Shown here: piece by piece, positions 16,975 to 27,400 of the stretch
Layout of the letters: each line of letters begins with the position of its first letter
How positions within the stretch are numbered: the stretch's first letter is position 1
DNA from: Sediminivirga luteola
GTDB lineage: Bacteria; Actinomycetota; Actinomycetes; Actinomycetales; Brevibacteriaceae
Reading direction: 5' to 3'
Assembly: GCF_014639315.1 (NCBI RefSeq)
Contig: NZ_BMFY01000003.1
Location: 62,001-126,000 of the forward strand
DNA: 64,000 nt
The notes under the pieces: model-generated
What the model was told of the DNA's origin: nothing
The model's database searches: none
The model's input: only the letters and a program-made list of their open reading frames with translations
Made by a program: the position numbers and the translations under genes

Positions 16975-19074
16975 GTGAGGCCGGAGGACATCCTGGCTGC
17001 GCTGGATCCCGAGCAGCAGCAGGCCGCACGGGCACTGGAGGGCCCAGTCGTGGTGCTGGCGGGAGCTGGAACGGGCAAGACGCGCGCGATGACGCACCGC
17101 ATCGCCTACGGTGTCGCCACGGGGGCGTTCGCGCCCACGGAACTGCTGGCGCTCACCTTCACCACCAAGGCCGCCGGCGAGATGCGGTCCCGGTTGCGCG
17201 CCCTCGGCGTCGGGACGGTGCCGGCGCGGACCTTCCACTCCGCGGCGCTGCGGCAGCTGCGGTACTTCTGGCCCCGGGCCGTGGGCGGAGGCGCCCCCGA
17301 GCCGGTGGCGCACAAGGCCGCGCTCACCGCCGAGGCGGCCCGCCGGGTCGGCATCGGCGTCGACAAGGCCACGATCAGGGACTTATCGGCGGAGATCGAA
17401 TGGGCCAAGGTCAATCTGATCCCGCCGGAGGAGTACGCCCGGCTGGCAGCCGGGCGCCCGGAGATCCCCGGTGTGCCGGCCGGTGAGGTCACCCGGCTGC
17501 TGAACAGCTACGAGGAGGTCAAGGGGGAGCGGAACGTCATCGACTTCGAGGACATCCTGCTCATCCTGTGCGGGATCCTGGAACAGCACCCGGACATCGC
17601 CGCGGAGGTCCGGCGCCAGTACCGCCACTTCGTCGTGGACGAGTTCCAGGACGTCTCGCCGCTGCAGCACCGGCTGCTGCGCAACTGGCTGGGAGAGCGG
17701 GAGAACCTCTGCGTCGTCGGCGACGCCAGCCAGACCATCTACACCTTTGCCGGTGCCGATCCGCGGTACCTGCTCGGCTTCACCACGACCTACCCGAACG
17801 CCACCGAGGTGCGCCTGATCAGGGACTACCGCTCCACTCCCCAGATCGTGGAGCTCGCCAACCGGATCTTGCAGCTGGGCCCGCCGGAGGGCCGCTTGGA
17901 ACTGGTGTCGGGCCGGGCCGGCGGCCCGAAGCCTGTGTTCCGCGAATTCCCCGACGACATCGCCGAGGCGGATGCCCTCGCGGAGGAGATCGCGGCCCGC
18001 ATCGCTGCCGGGCGGCCGGCTCGGGACTTCGCCGTGCTCTACCGCACCAACGGCCAGAGCCAGGTCATCGAGGAGGCGCTCTCAGCGCGCGGCGTGCCCT
18101 TCGTGGTCCAGGGGGGCGAACGTTTCTTCAGCCGCGAGGAGGTGCGCGCCGCCCTCACGACTCTGCGTGCTGCAGCCCGGACGATCCCGGCCGGGGACAG
18201 CCTCAGTGCACAGGTGAAAGACCTGCTGAGCAGTCATGGCTGGACGTCCACGCCACCCGAGCGCGGCGGCGCGGTGCGATCCCGCTGGGAGTCCCTGCAG
18301 GCGATCGTCGCGCTCGCCGAGCAACTGGAGACGGCGGCCGGGGAGCTCCCCGCCTCCCTGGCCTCGCTCGTCACGGAGCTGGAAGACCGCGCCGAGCACC
18401 AGAACGCCCCGACCGTCGCAGGCGTCACGCTCGCGTCCCTGCACGCTGCGAAGGGCCTGGAGTGGCCCAGCGTCTATCTGATCGGGCTCAGTGAGGGACT
18501 GCTTCCGATCACCTATGCCAAGACCGATGAGACCATCGCCGAGGAACGTCGGCTCTTCTACGTCGGGGTGACCCGGGCGGAGACCTCGTTGCAGCTGAGC
18601 TGGGCACTGGCGCGCGCGCCCGGGGCGCGGGCCCGGCGCAGCCCGAGCAGATTCATCACGCAGTTGCGCGCCCGTGCCGAGCAGGTGCAGGCACCGGGTC
18701 CCGGCCGGGTCCGGCGCAAGCGCCGCGAGACCCGGCTGCGGTTCACCCGGTGTCGGATCTGCGAACGCCCCCTGCACGAGCGCACCGCTCAGCAGCTGGG
18801 CCGCTGCGAGGACTGCCCGCCCCGCTACGACGAGACGGTCTTCGACGCGCTCGTGGCCTGGCGGCAGCAGACCAGCCTTCAGGAGCAGATCCCCGCGTTC
18901 ATGGTGCTCACCAACACCACCTTGACCGCGGTGGCGGAACTGCTGCCCGGGAGCAAGGAGGAACTCGGTCTGGTCCCCGGGATCGGACCGGCCAAGCTGG
19001 AACGCTACGGCGACGGGGTGCTGAGCGTGCTCCGCCAGAACGCCACCGCCCCACGGGGCGCGGCCGGGCGCTAG
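16975..19074 (+). CDS. uvrD2: UvrD2 superfamily 1 DNA helicase with HRDC domain
   Basis: ATP-dependent 3'-5' DNA helicase of 699 aa. Motifs: GAGTGKTRAM (about 29-38), LTFTTKAAGEM, VVDEFQDVSP (about 219), GDASQTIYTFAGA, LHAAKGLEWPS (about 488) and YVGVTRAETSL. The actinobacterial UvrD2 signature follows: a tetracysteine module RCRICERPL ... GRCEDCPPR (about 592-615), then an HRDC domain (about 622-690). In mycobacteria the tetracysteine part is the piece required for helicase activity. The start is GTG with GGGGAGGA just upstream. It is probably cotranscribed with nudC. Confidence 0.95.
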   Translation: MRPEDILAALDPEQQQAARALEGPVVVLAGAGTGKTRAMTHRIAYGVATGAFAPTELLALTFTTKAAGEMRSRLRALGVGTVPARTFHSAALRQLRYFWPRAVGGGAPEPVAHKAALTAEAARRVGIGVDKATIRDLSAEIEWAKVNLIPPEEYARLAAGRPEIPGVPAGEVTRLLNSYEEVKGERNVIDFEDILLILCGILEQHPDIAAEVRRQYRHFVVDEFQDVSPLQHRLLRNWLGERENLCVVGDASQTIYTFAGADPRYLLGFTTTYPNATEVRLIRDYRSTPQIVELANRILQLGPPEGRLELVSGRAGGPKPVFREFPDDIAEADALAEEIAARIAAGRPARDFAVLYRTNGQSQVIEEALSARGVPFVVQGGERFFSREEVRAALTTLRAAARTIPAGDSLSAQVKDLLSSHGWTSTPPERGGAVRSRWESLQAIVALAEQLETAAGELPASLASLVTELEDRAEHQNAPTVAGVTLASLHAAKGLEWPSVYLIGLSEGLLPITYAKTDETIAEERRLFYVGVTRAETSLQLSWALARAPGARARRSPSRFITQLRARAEQVQAPGPGRVRRKRRETRLRFTRCRICERPLHERTAQQLGRCEDCPPRYDETVFDALVAWRQQTSLQEQIPAFMVLTNTTLTAVAELLPGSKEELGLVPGIGPAKLERYGDGVLSVLRQNATAPRGAAGR

Positions 19075-19098
19075 GACGCCGGACCTGGACCGCCGGCA

Positions 19099-20016
19099 TT
19101 AGGTCGCAAGGCGGCTCCGGTCCGGCGGGGGTACGGAGTCCGCGCCGGCGTCCTGCCGGAGCGGCGCGGGTCCGCGGCAGTCGCAGCCGGGGTGGAAATC
19201 GAAGGGGAACGGCTCAGGCCGGCACTCCGGCAGCTCGACGAGCAGAGCCTGGCTGGCGGCGCCGTCCGCGTCGTAGCGGCGCAGCGCGGCGATCACGAGG
19301 GCGGCCGTCAGATGCGAGACCGCCGCATCCACGGCAGGCAGTGCGGTGTTCAGCAGCTGACGGTAGGTCTGCGGCCAGCCCGGATCTGCCTCCCGCCGAT
19401 GCCGCCACCCGCACCCGGTACACGGGACCGCGCCGGGCACGACGAGCGGACCGACTTGCGCCCCGGCGTCGGTGAAGACGACCGGAAGATGCACGCGGTC
19501 GTCCAGGGTCAGCCTGGCCAGCTGGCCGGCGTCGGCGACGAAGTCCGAGGTGACCACGGTGACTCCGTCGGAGGGGCCGTCCTCGATGCCGTGCGGCAGA
19601 ACGGGACGGAACCCCGCCTCCCGGAGGCAGACGGCGAGGTGGCCGGCGTGCGGTCCGTGGAGTTGCAGGGGGAGTGCCTCCCAGCCGGCCGCGGCCGCAT
19701 CGGGATCCAGGCCGTGCCGCCACGCCCATGTCTGTGCTCCCGGTGCCTCCGGGTGCCAGAGGCGATCCTCCCCGGCGGGGATGAGCAGACCGGCTTCGGA
19801 AAGTGCCGCCAGCATGGCCTCGGCCTCGGGGACCGGCAGGGCCGCGCGCGCCGCGGCCTCCTCCAGACCGGAACCGGGAACCCCTTCTCGCAACCGGAGC
19901 AGGAACTCCCCGGCAGCGGGGGAGAGGCCCTCGAGTATCGCCAGCGTGCCGGCGCCGAACACGGCTGATCCGTCAGCGCGCCAGGTGATGACAGCAGCGG
20001 GATGGAGACGATGCAT
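19099..20016 (-). CDS. Orphan TOMM cyclodehydratase/E1-like leader-peptide-binding protein
   Basis: Product of 305 aa resembling the ThiF/E1-like proteins annotated as TOMM precursor leader-peptide-binding or cyclodehydratase-domain proteins. An N-terminal winged-helix-like segment (residues 1-80) would correspond to the peptide-clamp domain. The middle has a Rossmann-like strand order ending VTVVTSDFVAD. A zinc-type pair follows: VPCTGCGWRHR (about 197-207) and HPGCDCRG (about 274-281). No YcaO partner or precursor peptide gene is seen in the window. The same gene accompanies uvrD2 in mycobacteria (Rv3196, from memory). Substrate and activity are unknown. It ends 25 bp from the convergent uvrD2 stop. 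Confidence 0.7.
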   Translation of the reverse strand: MHRLHPAAVITWRADGSAVFGAGTLAILEGLSPAAGEFLLRLREGVPGSGLEEAAARAALPVPEAEAMLAALSEAGLLIPAGEDRLWHPEAPGAQTWAWRHGLDPDAAAAGWEALPLQLHGPHAGHLAVCLREAGFRPVLPHGIEDGPSDGVTVVTSDFVADAGQLARLTLDDRVHLPVVFTDAGAQVGPLVVPGAVPCTGCGWRHRREADPGWPQTYRQLLNTALPAVDAAVSHLTAALVIAALRRYDADGAASQALLVELPECRPEPFPFDFHPGCDCRGPAPLRQDAGADSVPPPDRSRLAT

Positions 20017-20389
20017 GGCACCACGTTAGGGGCCGCCCACAGGGAGGGAAAGTCATCCACAGATCCTGTGGAAAAGGGTCCGGAACCGGTCGTTCCGGCC
20101 AGTGTCCGCGCGGATCCGACCCGCTGCGCGAGTCGCCGTCCGGCCCCCGGGTGTTCACCCCGGGTTCACTCGCCGCTCGGCTTGAAACCGGGTCTGACCT
20201 GCAATAACAGAGTATGACGCGGAAGCGGCGCGGCGAGGTGGCCGGAACGGCGCGGGATCCGCTGTGCAGAAGTGCCGGCCGCCTGTGGACGGTACTTGTG
20301 GAAAACACCTGGGAACCGCGGAAAACGGGGGTGCGTGCGGCGGGAGGCGGCGCCTGCCGCTGTCCGTCCCCTCGCCTAGGGTTGGGGGC
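20017..20389. other. Divergent intergenic region with four DnaA-box-like 9-mers
   Basis: 373 bp between the E1-like gene and the YgjP-like gene with no coding signal. Four near-matches to the DnaA box TTGTCCACA occur: TCATCCACA (20053-20061), TGTGGAAAA (20067-20075), TGTGGACGG (20284-20292) and TGTGGAAAA (20297-20305). The last three are in reverse orientation. The first two form a palindrome CCACAG-atc-CTGTGG. TTGAAA at 20182, 17 nt before TAACAG, is a weak promoter candidate. Confidence 0.4.
20377..20382 (+). promoter_or_regulatory. -10 box, leaderless start of the YgjP-like gene
   Basis: TAGGGT followed by 7 nt and the ATG at 20390. Confidence 0.45.
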
Positions 20390-20938
20390 ATGGACATCGA
20401 AGGACTCCGGGAGGCGATCGGCGCCGGCCGGGTGGAGATCCGCCGCTCTAAACGGCGCAGCAAGACCATCGGCTCGCTCCTGGAGGGGGAGACCATCGTG
20501 CTGGTGCTGCCGTGGCGGTATCCCGTGCGCGGCAACGAGGCGCAGCTGGCCTCTCTGATCACCCGGCTGGAGAAGAAGATCGGCTCTGTGCGGGCCGGGG
20601 CCCTGGACCTGGAACAGCGCTGCCGGGACCTCACCGCACGTTACTTCGCCGATGACGTCCTGCCGGCGAGCGTGCGATGGGTGGGCAACCAGCACACGCT
20701 GTGGGGCTCGACCACGAGCGTGACCCGGGAGATACGCATCTCCGACCGCCTGCGGTTCGCTCCGCCCTGGGTGCTCGACGCGGTCCTCGTGCACGAGCTG
20801 GCGCATCTGCGCGTTCTGGACCACGGGCCGCGGTTCCGGGCGCTCGTGGCGGCGTACCCGCAGTACGATCGCGCGCAGGACTTCCTGGCCGGTTTCTCCG
20901 CCGGTCAGGAGTGGTCGCGCAGCGCGCGCACCGCCTGA
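20390..20938 (+). CDS. YgjP-like (DUF45/M48-type) metallopeptidase
   Basis: Product of 182 aa. The zinc protease signature LVHELAHLRVLDHGPRF (about 127-143) supplies HELAH plus a downstream His, as in the YgjP/WLM metallopeptidase family. Upstream blocks VEIRRSKRRSKTIG and NQHTLWGSTTS, with an RISDRLRFAPPWVLDAV stretch, also match that family. Substrates are unknown for the family. It is predicted soluble and cytosolic. The 3' end overlaps the convergent Nudix gene by 34 bp. The ATG was chosen because of the leaderless -10 box; the frame is open further upstream but without a ribosome-binding site. Confidence 0.85.
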   Translation: MDIEGLREAIGAGRVEIRRSKRRSKTIGSLLEGETIVLVLPWRYPVRGNEAQLASLITRLEKKIGSVRAGALDLEQRCRDLTARYFADDVLPASVRWVGNQHTLWGSTTSVTREIRISDRLRFAPPWVLDAVLVHELAHLRVLDHGPRFRALVAAYPQYDRAQDFLAGFSAGQEWSRSARTA

Positions 20939-21489
20939 GCGAGCATGGGCACGCGAGCGGGAAGATCAGGCATGATCCGCTCAGGGAGCGCCGAGACAGG
21001 GAACCACGCCAGCTCCACGCTCTCGTCGCTCGCCCGGAAGGCCGCCGAGGGGTCGGCGACGCCGGTGAAGACGACGTCGAGGTGCCGCTGGCACCGGGAG
21101 AAACCAGAACCCAGATCGTGGGCGTGCACCTCCGCGATGGCTCCGGTCGCGCTGCGCACCGTGAGTCCGGACTCCTCGGCGCATTCGCGCTGCGCTGCCT
21201 CCCGCAGGGAACCGTCCGCCGGTTCCAGATGCCCGCCGAAGTGACCCCAGGCATCGGCCTTCCGGTGGAAATTGAGCAGCACCGTATCTCCTGCGGGACT
21301 GAACACCACGAAGCTCGCCGTCAGATGTTCTGGCGGTCCGTCCTTGCGCAGGGCGGACTCTCCGTGCGTATTCAGGGTCGTCAGGAATGCGCCAGCGAGC
21401 TCCCGCTGCGTCCCCGCCGCGCGACCGGCGTAATCTGCCAGTTCGGTGCGCGCGGATCGCAGCAGCGAGCTCTCAGCCGGCAGAGCCAC
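20905..21489 (-). CDS. Nudix hydrolase
   Basis: Product of 194 aa when started at the GTG at 21489, which overlaps the stop of the upstream metalloprotease gene by 17 bp. The Nudix box is recognisable: GGHLEPADGSLREAAQR then ECAEESGLTV, with Asp where the first Glu is usual. The flanking WGHFGG and HRKADAW suggest a nucleotide or sugar-nucleotide diphosphatase, but the substrate cannot be predicted. The open frame extends further upstream only inside the preceding gene. Translational coupling to the metalloprotease is likely. Confidence 0.82.
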   Translation of the reverse strand: MALPAESSLLRSARTELADYAGRAAGTQRELAGAFLTTLNTHGESALRKDGPPEHLTASFVVFSPAGDTVLLNFHRKADAWGHFGGHLEPADGSLREAAQRECAEESGLTVRSATGAIAEVHAHDLGSGFSRCQRHLDVVFTGVADPSAAFRASDESVELAWFPVSALPERIMPDLPARVPMLAQAVRALRDHS

Positions 21490-23005
21490 GTCCCTCGGGC
21501 TCGTCGCCGGGATCCTCGTCCGCAGCTGTGTCGGCACCGGTCCCGTCCGTATCCTCAGCCACGACATCGGCGGCGTTGCCGGACTCGCCGGGAGTCCCGG
21601 CATCGCCGCCGGAATCCACGGCATCGGCGGAACCCCCGGTGCCGGCTGCCTCCGCGTCCAGCAACCGGTAGAGCGCCTCGTCGACCTCGGCGCTCTGCTC
21701 ATCGGCGGCCTTGCGGCGTTCCCGGTAACCGAGCGGATCGTCCAGGTCCTCCGTGCCGGGAAGGAGATCGGGGTGCGACCACACGGCGTCACGTGCCTCG
21801 GCGGACTCGGACTGTTCCAGCGCGCCGAACAGCGCGGCGGCGTCGCGGAGGCGGCGCGGGCGCAGCTCAAGTCCCACCAGCGCGGCGAAGGTGCGCTCGG
21901 CCGGACCGCCGGCGGCCCGGCGGCGGCGGATCGACTCCCGGATGCGCTCCCGCTCGGGGAGCTGACCGGCGGCGGCGTGGCTGACGACGTCCACCCACCC
22001 CTCGATCAGGGCCAGCAGGGTTTCCAGGCGCTCCAGGGCGTGCTTCTGGGCTTCGCTCGTGGCGGGGGCGAAGACCCCCTCCTTGAGCTTCTCCTGAATC
22101 GCCTCCAGGTTGCCGGGGTCGATCTGCGCGGCGACCTCGTTGATGCGGTCGGTGTCGAAGCGCTGCCCGCGGGCGTACTCCTGCAGGACGGTCTCCACGT
22201 GGGCGCGGAGCCACGGCGCGCGGTGGAACAGGCGCAGCACCGCCAGTTCGCGCAGCGCGAGGTAGATGCGCAGCTGCTGCGGATCGAGTTCGCTCTCCTC
22301 CGCGAAGGTCTGCACCGACGAGGTGATCAGGCCGCAGTCGGGTTCCTTGAAGAGGGGGAAGCCGAGCTCGGTGCTGGAGAGCACGGACTCGGACAGGGTG
22401 CCCACCGCCTCGCCGATCTGCATCGTGAACATCGACGAGGACAGTGCCTTGAGCATCGGCGTCGCTCCCGAGAGCATCGCACGGAACTCCGGCGGGACCT
22501 GCTCGGTGAGCGCTTCGGAGACCGCACCGTCCATGCCGTCCTGGATCGGCTCGACCAGGCGCCGCCACGGCCCGATGGTCTCCTCGATCCAGTCCCGCTT
22601 GCGCAGGGCGCGGGGCTGATGGGGGACCGTGTCCAGCTCGGTGACCTGATCGAGCCAGAGATCCGCCACGCGGAACGCGTCCCGCAGGGCCGCCGAATCC
22701 TGTTCGGACGGCGCCGGGTCCGCACCGACTTTGCTCAGCGCACGCGTCAACGAGGTCCGGGCCGCGGCCTCGGGCGACTGGGCGTTGGACATCATCGCTG
22801 TCATCTGCTGCATGATCGGGCCGAAGGCGGCCATGTCGAAGCCGCCGCCGCCCATCATCCGTCCCAGGTCCGGCGCCTGGCCGCCCGGGATCTGGCCCTG
22901 CCCGGGTTCGCCGCCGAACAGCTGGCGGAAGATCTCCGCGAAGGGATTCTGCTCGCCTCCCGGATCCCCGCCGTGGCCTGGGTTCTTGTCGTCATCGGAA
23001 GTCAT
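21473..23005 (-). CDS. Predicted zinc-dependent metalloprotease, DUF2342/Rv3195-like
   Basis: Product of 510 aa. The N-terminal 90 residues are Gly, Gln and Met rich (NPFAEIFRQLFGGEPG, GRMMGGGGFD). The conserved body includes RLVEPIQDGMDGAVSEAL, LPLFHRAPWLRAHV-like RLFHRAPWLRAHVETVL (about 262-278), VFAPATSEAQKHALERLE and LIEGWVDVVSHAAAG (about 345). These blocks define the actinobacterial family annotated as zinc-dependent metalloprotease or F420-biosynthesis-associated hydrolase. No textbook HExxH is present, so protease activity is not established. The C-terminal 70 residues are acidic and disordered. It is divergent from the PDZ-Lon protease gene. Confidence 0.8.
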   Translation of the reverse strand: MTSDDDKNPGHGGDPGGEQNPFAEIFRQLFGGEPGQGQIPGGQAPDLGRMMGGGGFDMAAFGPIMQQMTAMMSNAQSPEAAARTSLTRALSKVGADPAPSEQDSAALRDAFRVADLWLDQVTELDTVPHQPRALRKRDWIEETIGPWRRLVEPIQDGMDGAVSEALTEQVPPEFRAMLSGATPMLKALSSSMFTMQIGEAVGTLSESVLSSTELGFPLFKEPDCGLITSSVQTFAEESELDPQQLRIYLALRELAVLRLFHRAPWLRAHVETVLQEYARGQRFDTDRINEVAAQIDPGNLEAIQEKLKEGVFAPATSEAQKHALERLETLLALIEGWVDVVSHAAAGQLPERERIRESIRRRRAAGGPAERTFAALVGLELRPRRLRDAAALFGALEQSESAEARDAVWSHPDLLPGTEDLDDPLGYRERRKAADEQSAEVDEALYRLLDAEAAGTGGSADAVDSGGDAGTPGESGNAADVVAEDTDGTGADTAADEDPGDEPEGRGSAG

Positions 23006-23248
23006 GGTGCCCCTCGCGTCGATCGGATGCGACAGTGGTGGATTCCACCACTGTATTCCCACGGTAACGACCGGACTCCGGGAAACGTTCCCCGCCGGGC
23101 CGCCCGGATGGGCCGGAACGGGGCGGTATCGCTCTCGGCTGAACGCTGCTCCTCCGCCTGGCGGCCCGGGCTGCGCAGGCCCTTAGCCCGATTCGTTCCC
23201 GGTACCGAAGACACCGTAAGCTTGTACGGGATCGAAAGGACCTCGTCA

Positions 23249-24415
23249 GTGCCGCATCGACACACCGCCGAAGCCAACGGGACGGCGTTCGGTGTGCCCG
23301 GAAACGGCCGGCCGCGGCAGCGGCGGCGGATGAGCCTGAACCGCCTGGCGGACCTGAGCCTGGTGACTGTGCTGGCCGTGCTGGTGCTCATGGTCTTCCT
23401 GCCGGTCCCGTACCTGGTGCAGACCCCCGGGCCGACCGTGGACGTGCTCGGCGAGATCGACGGCGAGCCGGCCATGTCCGTGACCGCGACCGACGACGCC
23501 GCCGCCGAGGACCATCCGCCGCAGGCCGGCAGCCTGGAGCTGCTGACCGTGGGCGTCTCCGGCGGGCCGGGACGTGAACTCGGTGCCGTGCCCGTGCTGA
23601 CCTCGTGGATCAGCTCTCAGAACACGGTCGTGCCGACGGAGATGTATTACCCGGTGGGTACGACCCGGGACACCGTCTCCGCGGAGAACGCCGCGCAGAT
23701 GTCGTCGTCGCAGGAGGTCGCCGTGGCCGCGGCGCTGACCGGACTGGACATCCCCTTCGAACGCCGCACCGTCATCACCGGCGTGGAAGCCGGTATGCCC
23801 GCCGACGGCGCCCTGCGCGAGGGCGACCGCGTGCTGGCGGTGGACGGTCAGCACCCCGCGCAGGCGGGCGACGTCGTGGCGGCCGTCCAGGCCTGGGACG
23901 GCGAGGCGCCGCTGCGCTTCGAGGTGGACCGCGCAGGAGACTCCGAGGAGGTCGAGGTCACTCCGCAGACAGGGGAGGCCGGACCGCGGATCGGCGCCCT
24001 GCTGGCGGACGATTTCGACTTCCCGGTCCAGGTGGACTTCCACGTGGGGGACATCGGCGGGCCCTCGGCCGGGCTCATCTTCTCCCTGGCCGTGATCGAT
24101 CACCTGACGCCAGGCGACCTCACCGGCGGGGCGCATCTGGCCGGCACCGGGGAGATCACGGTCGACGGGCAGGTGGGCGCCATCGGCGGCGCCCGGCAGA
24201 AGGCCTTCGCCGCGCACGCGCGCGGCGCCGAATACTTCCTGAGCCCGGCGGGCAACTGCCAGGAGGTCATCCAGGCGGTGGACGAGGGCTCATTGGACGG
24301 AATGAGGGTGATCCGCGTGGACACCCTCGACGATGCGGTCTCCGCACTGGAGGACATCGCCGCATCCGACGCAGGGGAACCTGCGGGGCTTCCGGAGTGC
24401 CAGGGCACTCCATGA
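23249..24415 (+). CDS. Membrane-anchored PDZ-Lon serine protease
   Basis: Product of 388 aa. It starts at GTG 23249, 8 nt after GAAAGGA. A single transmembrane helix (about 37-58, SLVTVLAVLVLMVFLP) is followed by an extracytoplasmic region with a PDZ domain (about 160-235: VEAGMPADGALREGDRVLAV) and a Lon-type S16 protease domain (about 265-375). The catalytic dyad is visible: Ser in VGDIGGPSAGLIFSL and Lys in GGARQKAFAAHARGA. Homologues are secreted or envelope-associated quality-control proteases (Rv3194c in M. tuberculosis, from memory). It precedes the UPF0182 gene by 22 bp on the same strand and is probably cotranscribed. Confidence 0.93.
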   Translation: MPHRHTAEANGTAFGVPGNGRPRQRRRMSLNRLADLSLVTVLAVLVLMVFLPVPYLVQTPGPTVDVLGEIDGEPAMSVTATDDAAAEDHPPQAGSLELLTVGVSGGPGRELGAVPVLTSWISSQNTVVPTEMYYPVGTTRDTVSAENAAQMSSSQEVAVAAALTGLDIPFERRTVITGVEAGMPADGALREGDRVLAVDGQHPAQAGDVVAAVQAWDGEAPLRFEVDRAGDSEEVEVTPQTGEAGPRIGALLADDFDFPVQVDFHVGDIGGPSAGLIFSLAVIDHLTPGDLTGGAHLAGTGEITVDGQVGAIGGARQKAFAAHARGAEYFLSPAGNCQEVIQAVDEGSLDGMRVIRVDTLDDAVSALEDIAASDAGEPAGLPECQGTP

Positions 24416-24437
24416 GCGAGTAACTGAAAGGGACACC

Positions 24438-27400
24438 ATGACATTTCCTCCGACCGCCGGCCCGCGAGGCGGGTCGCCGCAGGCCGGGCAGAACCGGCGT
24501 CCGTCGCCGCTGTGGCTGACGCTGCTCATCGTGGGTGCGCTGCTGGGCGCCTTCGTGATCGCCACGCAGATCTACACCGAGGTGCAGTGGTACGACCAGC
24601 TGGGCGCGCTCAGCGTCTTCACCACGGAATGGTTCACCCGGGGCGTGCTCTTCCTGGCCACCGCGATCGTGATGGCCGGTGGCGTGTGGGCTTCGCTGCA
24701 CTTCGCGTACCGCAACCGGCCGGTGTACGCGCCGACGACGCCGCAGCAGGAGAACCTGGACCGCTACCGCGAGGCCATCGAGCCGCTGCGCAAGGTCGCC
24801 ATGTTCGCGGTGCCGGCGGTACTGGGCCTGTTCGCCGGGCTCTCCGCCTCGACGCAGTGGCAGACGGTGCAGCTGTGGCTCAACCGGGTGCCCTTCGGAG
24901 AGTCCGATCCGCAGTTCGGCCGTGACGTCGGTTTCTACGTCTTCGAGCTGCCGTTCTACCAGTTCCTCATCGACACGCTGGGCTTCGTGGCGCTCATCGC
25001 CCTGATCGCCTCCGTCGTGATGCACTATCTCTACGGCGGCATCCGCACCGGCGAGGGCCGGGGCTTCTCGCTGACCAAGGGCGCCCAGGTGCAGATCGGC
25101 GTGCTCGTGGCGGTGCTCGTCATCGTCCAGGGCCTGCGGATGTGGTTCCAGCGGTACGCGATCCTCACGGACTCCACGGGCATCGTCGCCGGCGCCACCT
25201 ACACCGACGTCAACGCCCGTATCCCCGCGCTGACCATCGTCGCCATCGCCGCGGGCATCGTGGCACTCCTGTTCATCGCCGCCGCGGCCACCGGACGCTG
25301 GCGTTTCCCGGTCGTGGCGACCGGCGTGCTGGTGGTGCTGTCCCTGGTGGCGCTGCTCGCGTACCCGTACGGCATCCAGCAGTTCCGGGTGCAGCCCTCG
25401 CAGCAGTCCATGGAGCGGGAGTACATCGAACGGAACATCGAGGCGACCAGAACGGCGTACGGCATCGACGATGTCGAGGTCTCGCCCTACCAGCCGACCG
25501 CAGCCGGTGAGCCCGGAGCGCTGCGGGAGGACGCGGTGACCGCGGCCTCCATCCGCCTGCTGGATCCGAACCTGGTCTCGGATTCGTTCCGTCAGCTGCA
25601 GCAGATCAGGCAGTACTACGGCTTCCCCGAGCAGCTGGACGTGGACCGCTACGAGATCAACGGCGAGGTCCAGGACACCGTGATCGCCGTGCGCGAGCTG
25701 GACCAGTCCGGTCTGGACAGCGCCACCTGGTACAACCAGCGCATCGTCTACACGCACGGCTTCGGCGTGGTCGCCGCCTACGGCAACCGGCGCGCCGACG
25801 ACGGCCGTCCGGTGTTCTCCGAGGCCGGCATCCCGCCGGTCGGCGAGCTGGGGGAGTACGAGCCGCGGATCTACTTCGGCGAACGGTCCCCGCTGTACTC
25901 CATCGTCGGCGCTCCCGACGGGGCACCGCCGCTGGAGCTGGACTACCCCTCCGACGGCGACGCCCAGGAGGCCATGGCCGAGGTCGAGGTGACCCAGGAC
26001 GGCGAGCCCGTGCAGGCGGTCCCGGAGGTCGACGAGGACGCCGACATCGACGAGAGCACCGGTCAGGTGAACTACACCTACACCGGTGACGGCGGTCCTT
26101 CCGTCGGTTCGTTCTTCAACCGGCTGGCCTACGCGATCAAGTTCCAGGACGAGGAGATCGTCCTGTCCGACGCGATCAACGAGGAATCCCAGATCCTCTA
26201 CAACCGGAACCCACGGGACCGGGTCGAAGCGGTCGCGCCCTTCCTGACCCTTGACGGGGACCCGTACCCGGCGGTCGTCGACGGCCGGGTGAAGTGGATC
26301 GTCGACGCCTACACGACGTCGTCGGAGTACCCGTACTCGCGCCCGGAGGCGCTCGACTCCATCACCGAGGACTCCAACACGCAGCAGGGCGCCGTGCCGC
26401 TGCCGACCGACCGGATCAACTACATCCGGAACTCGGTGAAGGCGACGGTGGACGCCTATGACGGGTCCGTGGACCTGTACGCCTGGGATGAGGAGGATCC
26501 GGTCTTGCAGGCCTGGCGTCAGGTGTTCCCGGGCATCATCCAGGACGTCTCCGAGATGTCCGGCGATCTGATGAGCCATGTGCGGTACCCAGAGGACCTG
26601 TTCAAGGTGCAGCGGTCGCTGCTCACGCAGTACCACGTCACCAATGCGGATGCGTTCTACTCCGGCCAGGACTTCTGGACGCTGCCGAACGATCCGACCA
26701 TGAGCCAGCAGAACGCGGTGGCCCAGCCGCCGTACTTCCTCACCCTGCAGATGCCGAACCAGGACGAACCGTCGTTCTCCCTGACCAGCTCGTTCATTCC
26801 GCGACGCAGCGCGGAGGGTCAGACCCGCAACGTGCTCACCGGCTTCCTGGCGGCGTCCGCTGATGCCGGCAACGAGCCGGGTCAGCCCAGCGAGGAGTAC
26901 GGCAAGCTCCGGCTGCTGCAGCTGCCCCGGAACACCTCGGTGCCCGGTCCCGGTCAGGCGCAGAACAACTTCAACGCCGAACCGAGCATCCAGGAGAGCC
27001 TCAACCTGCTGCGCCAGGGCGAGTCCGATGTGCAGAACGGCAATATGCTCACCCTCCCGGTCGCGGGCGGCCTGCTGTACGTGCAGCCGGTCTTCGTCCG
27101 TTCGGCCGGCGAGACCTCCTACCCGGTGCTTCAGCGCGTGCTGGTGGCGTTCGGTGAGGAGATCGGCTTCGCGCCGACGCTGGACGAAGCGCTGGACCAG
27201 GTGTTCGGCGGCGATTCCGGCGCTCAGGCCGGCGATGCCGGTTCCGGCGGGGAACAGCCGGAGGAGGCCTCCGGCGAGGACGAGGGCACCGAAGAGGGCG
27301 CCGGTACCGAGGACGAAGCCGCTGCGGAGGCCCCGGCATCCGGCGGCGACGATCTGACGCAGGCGCTGGAGGATGCCCGCCAGGCGATCCAGGACTCCGA

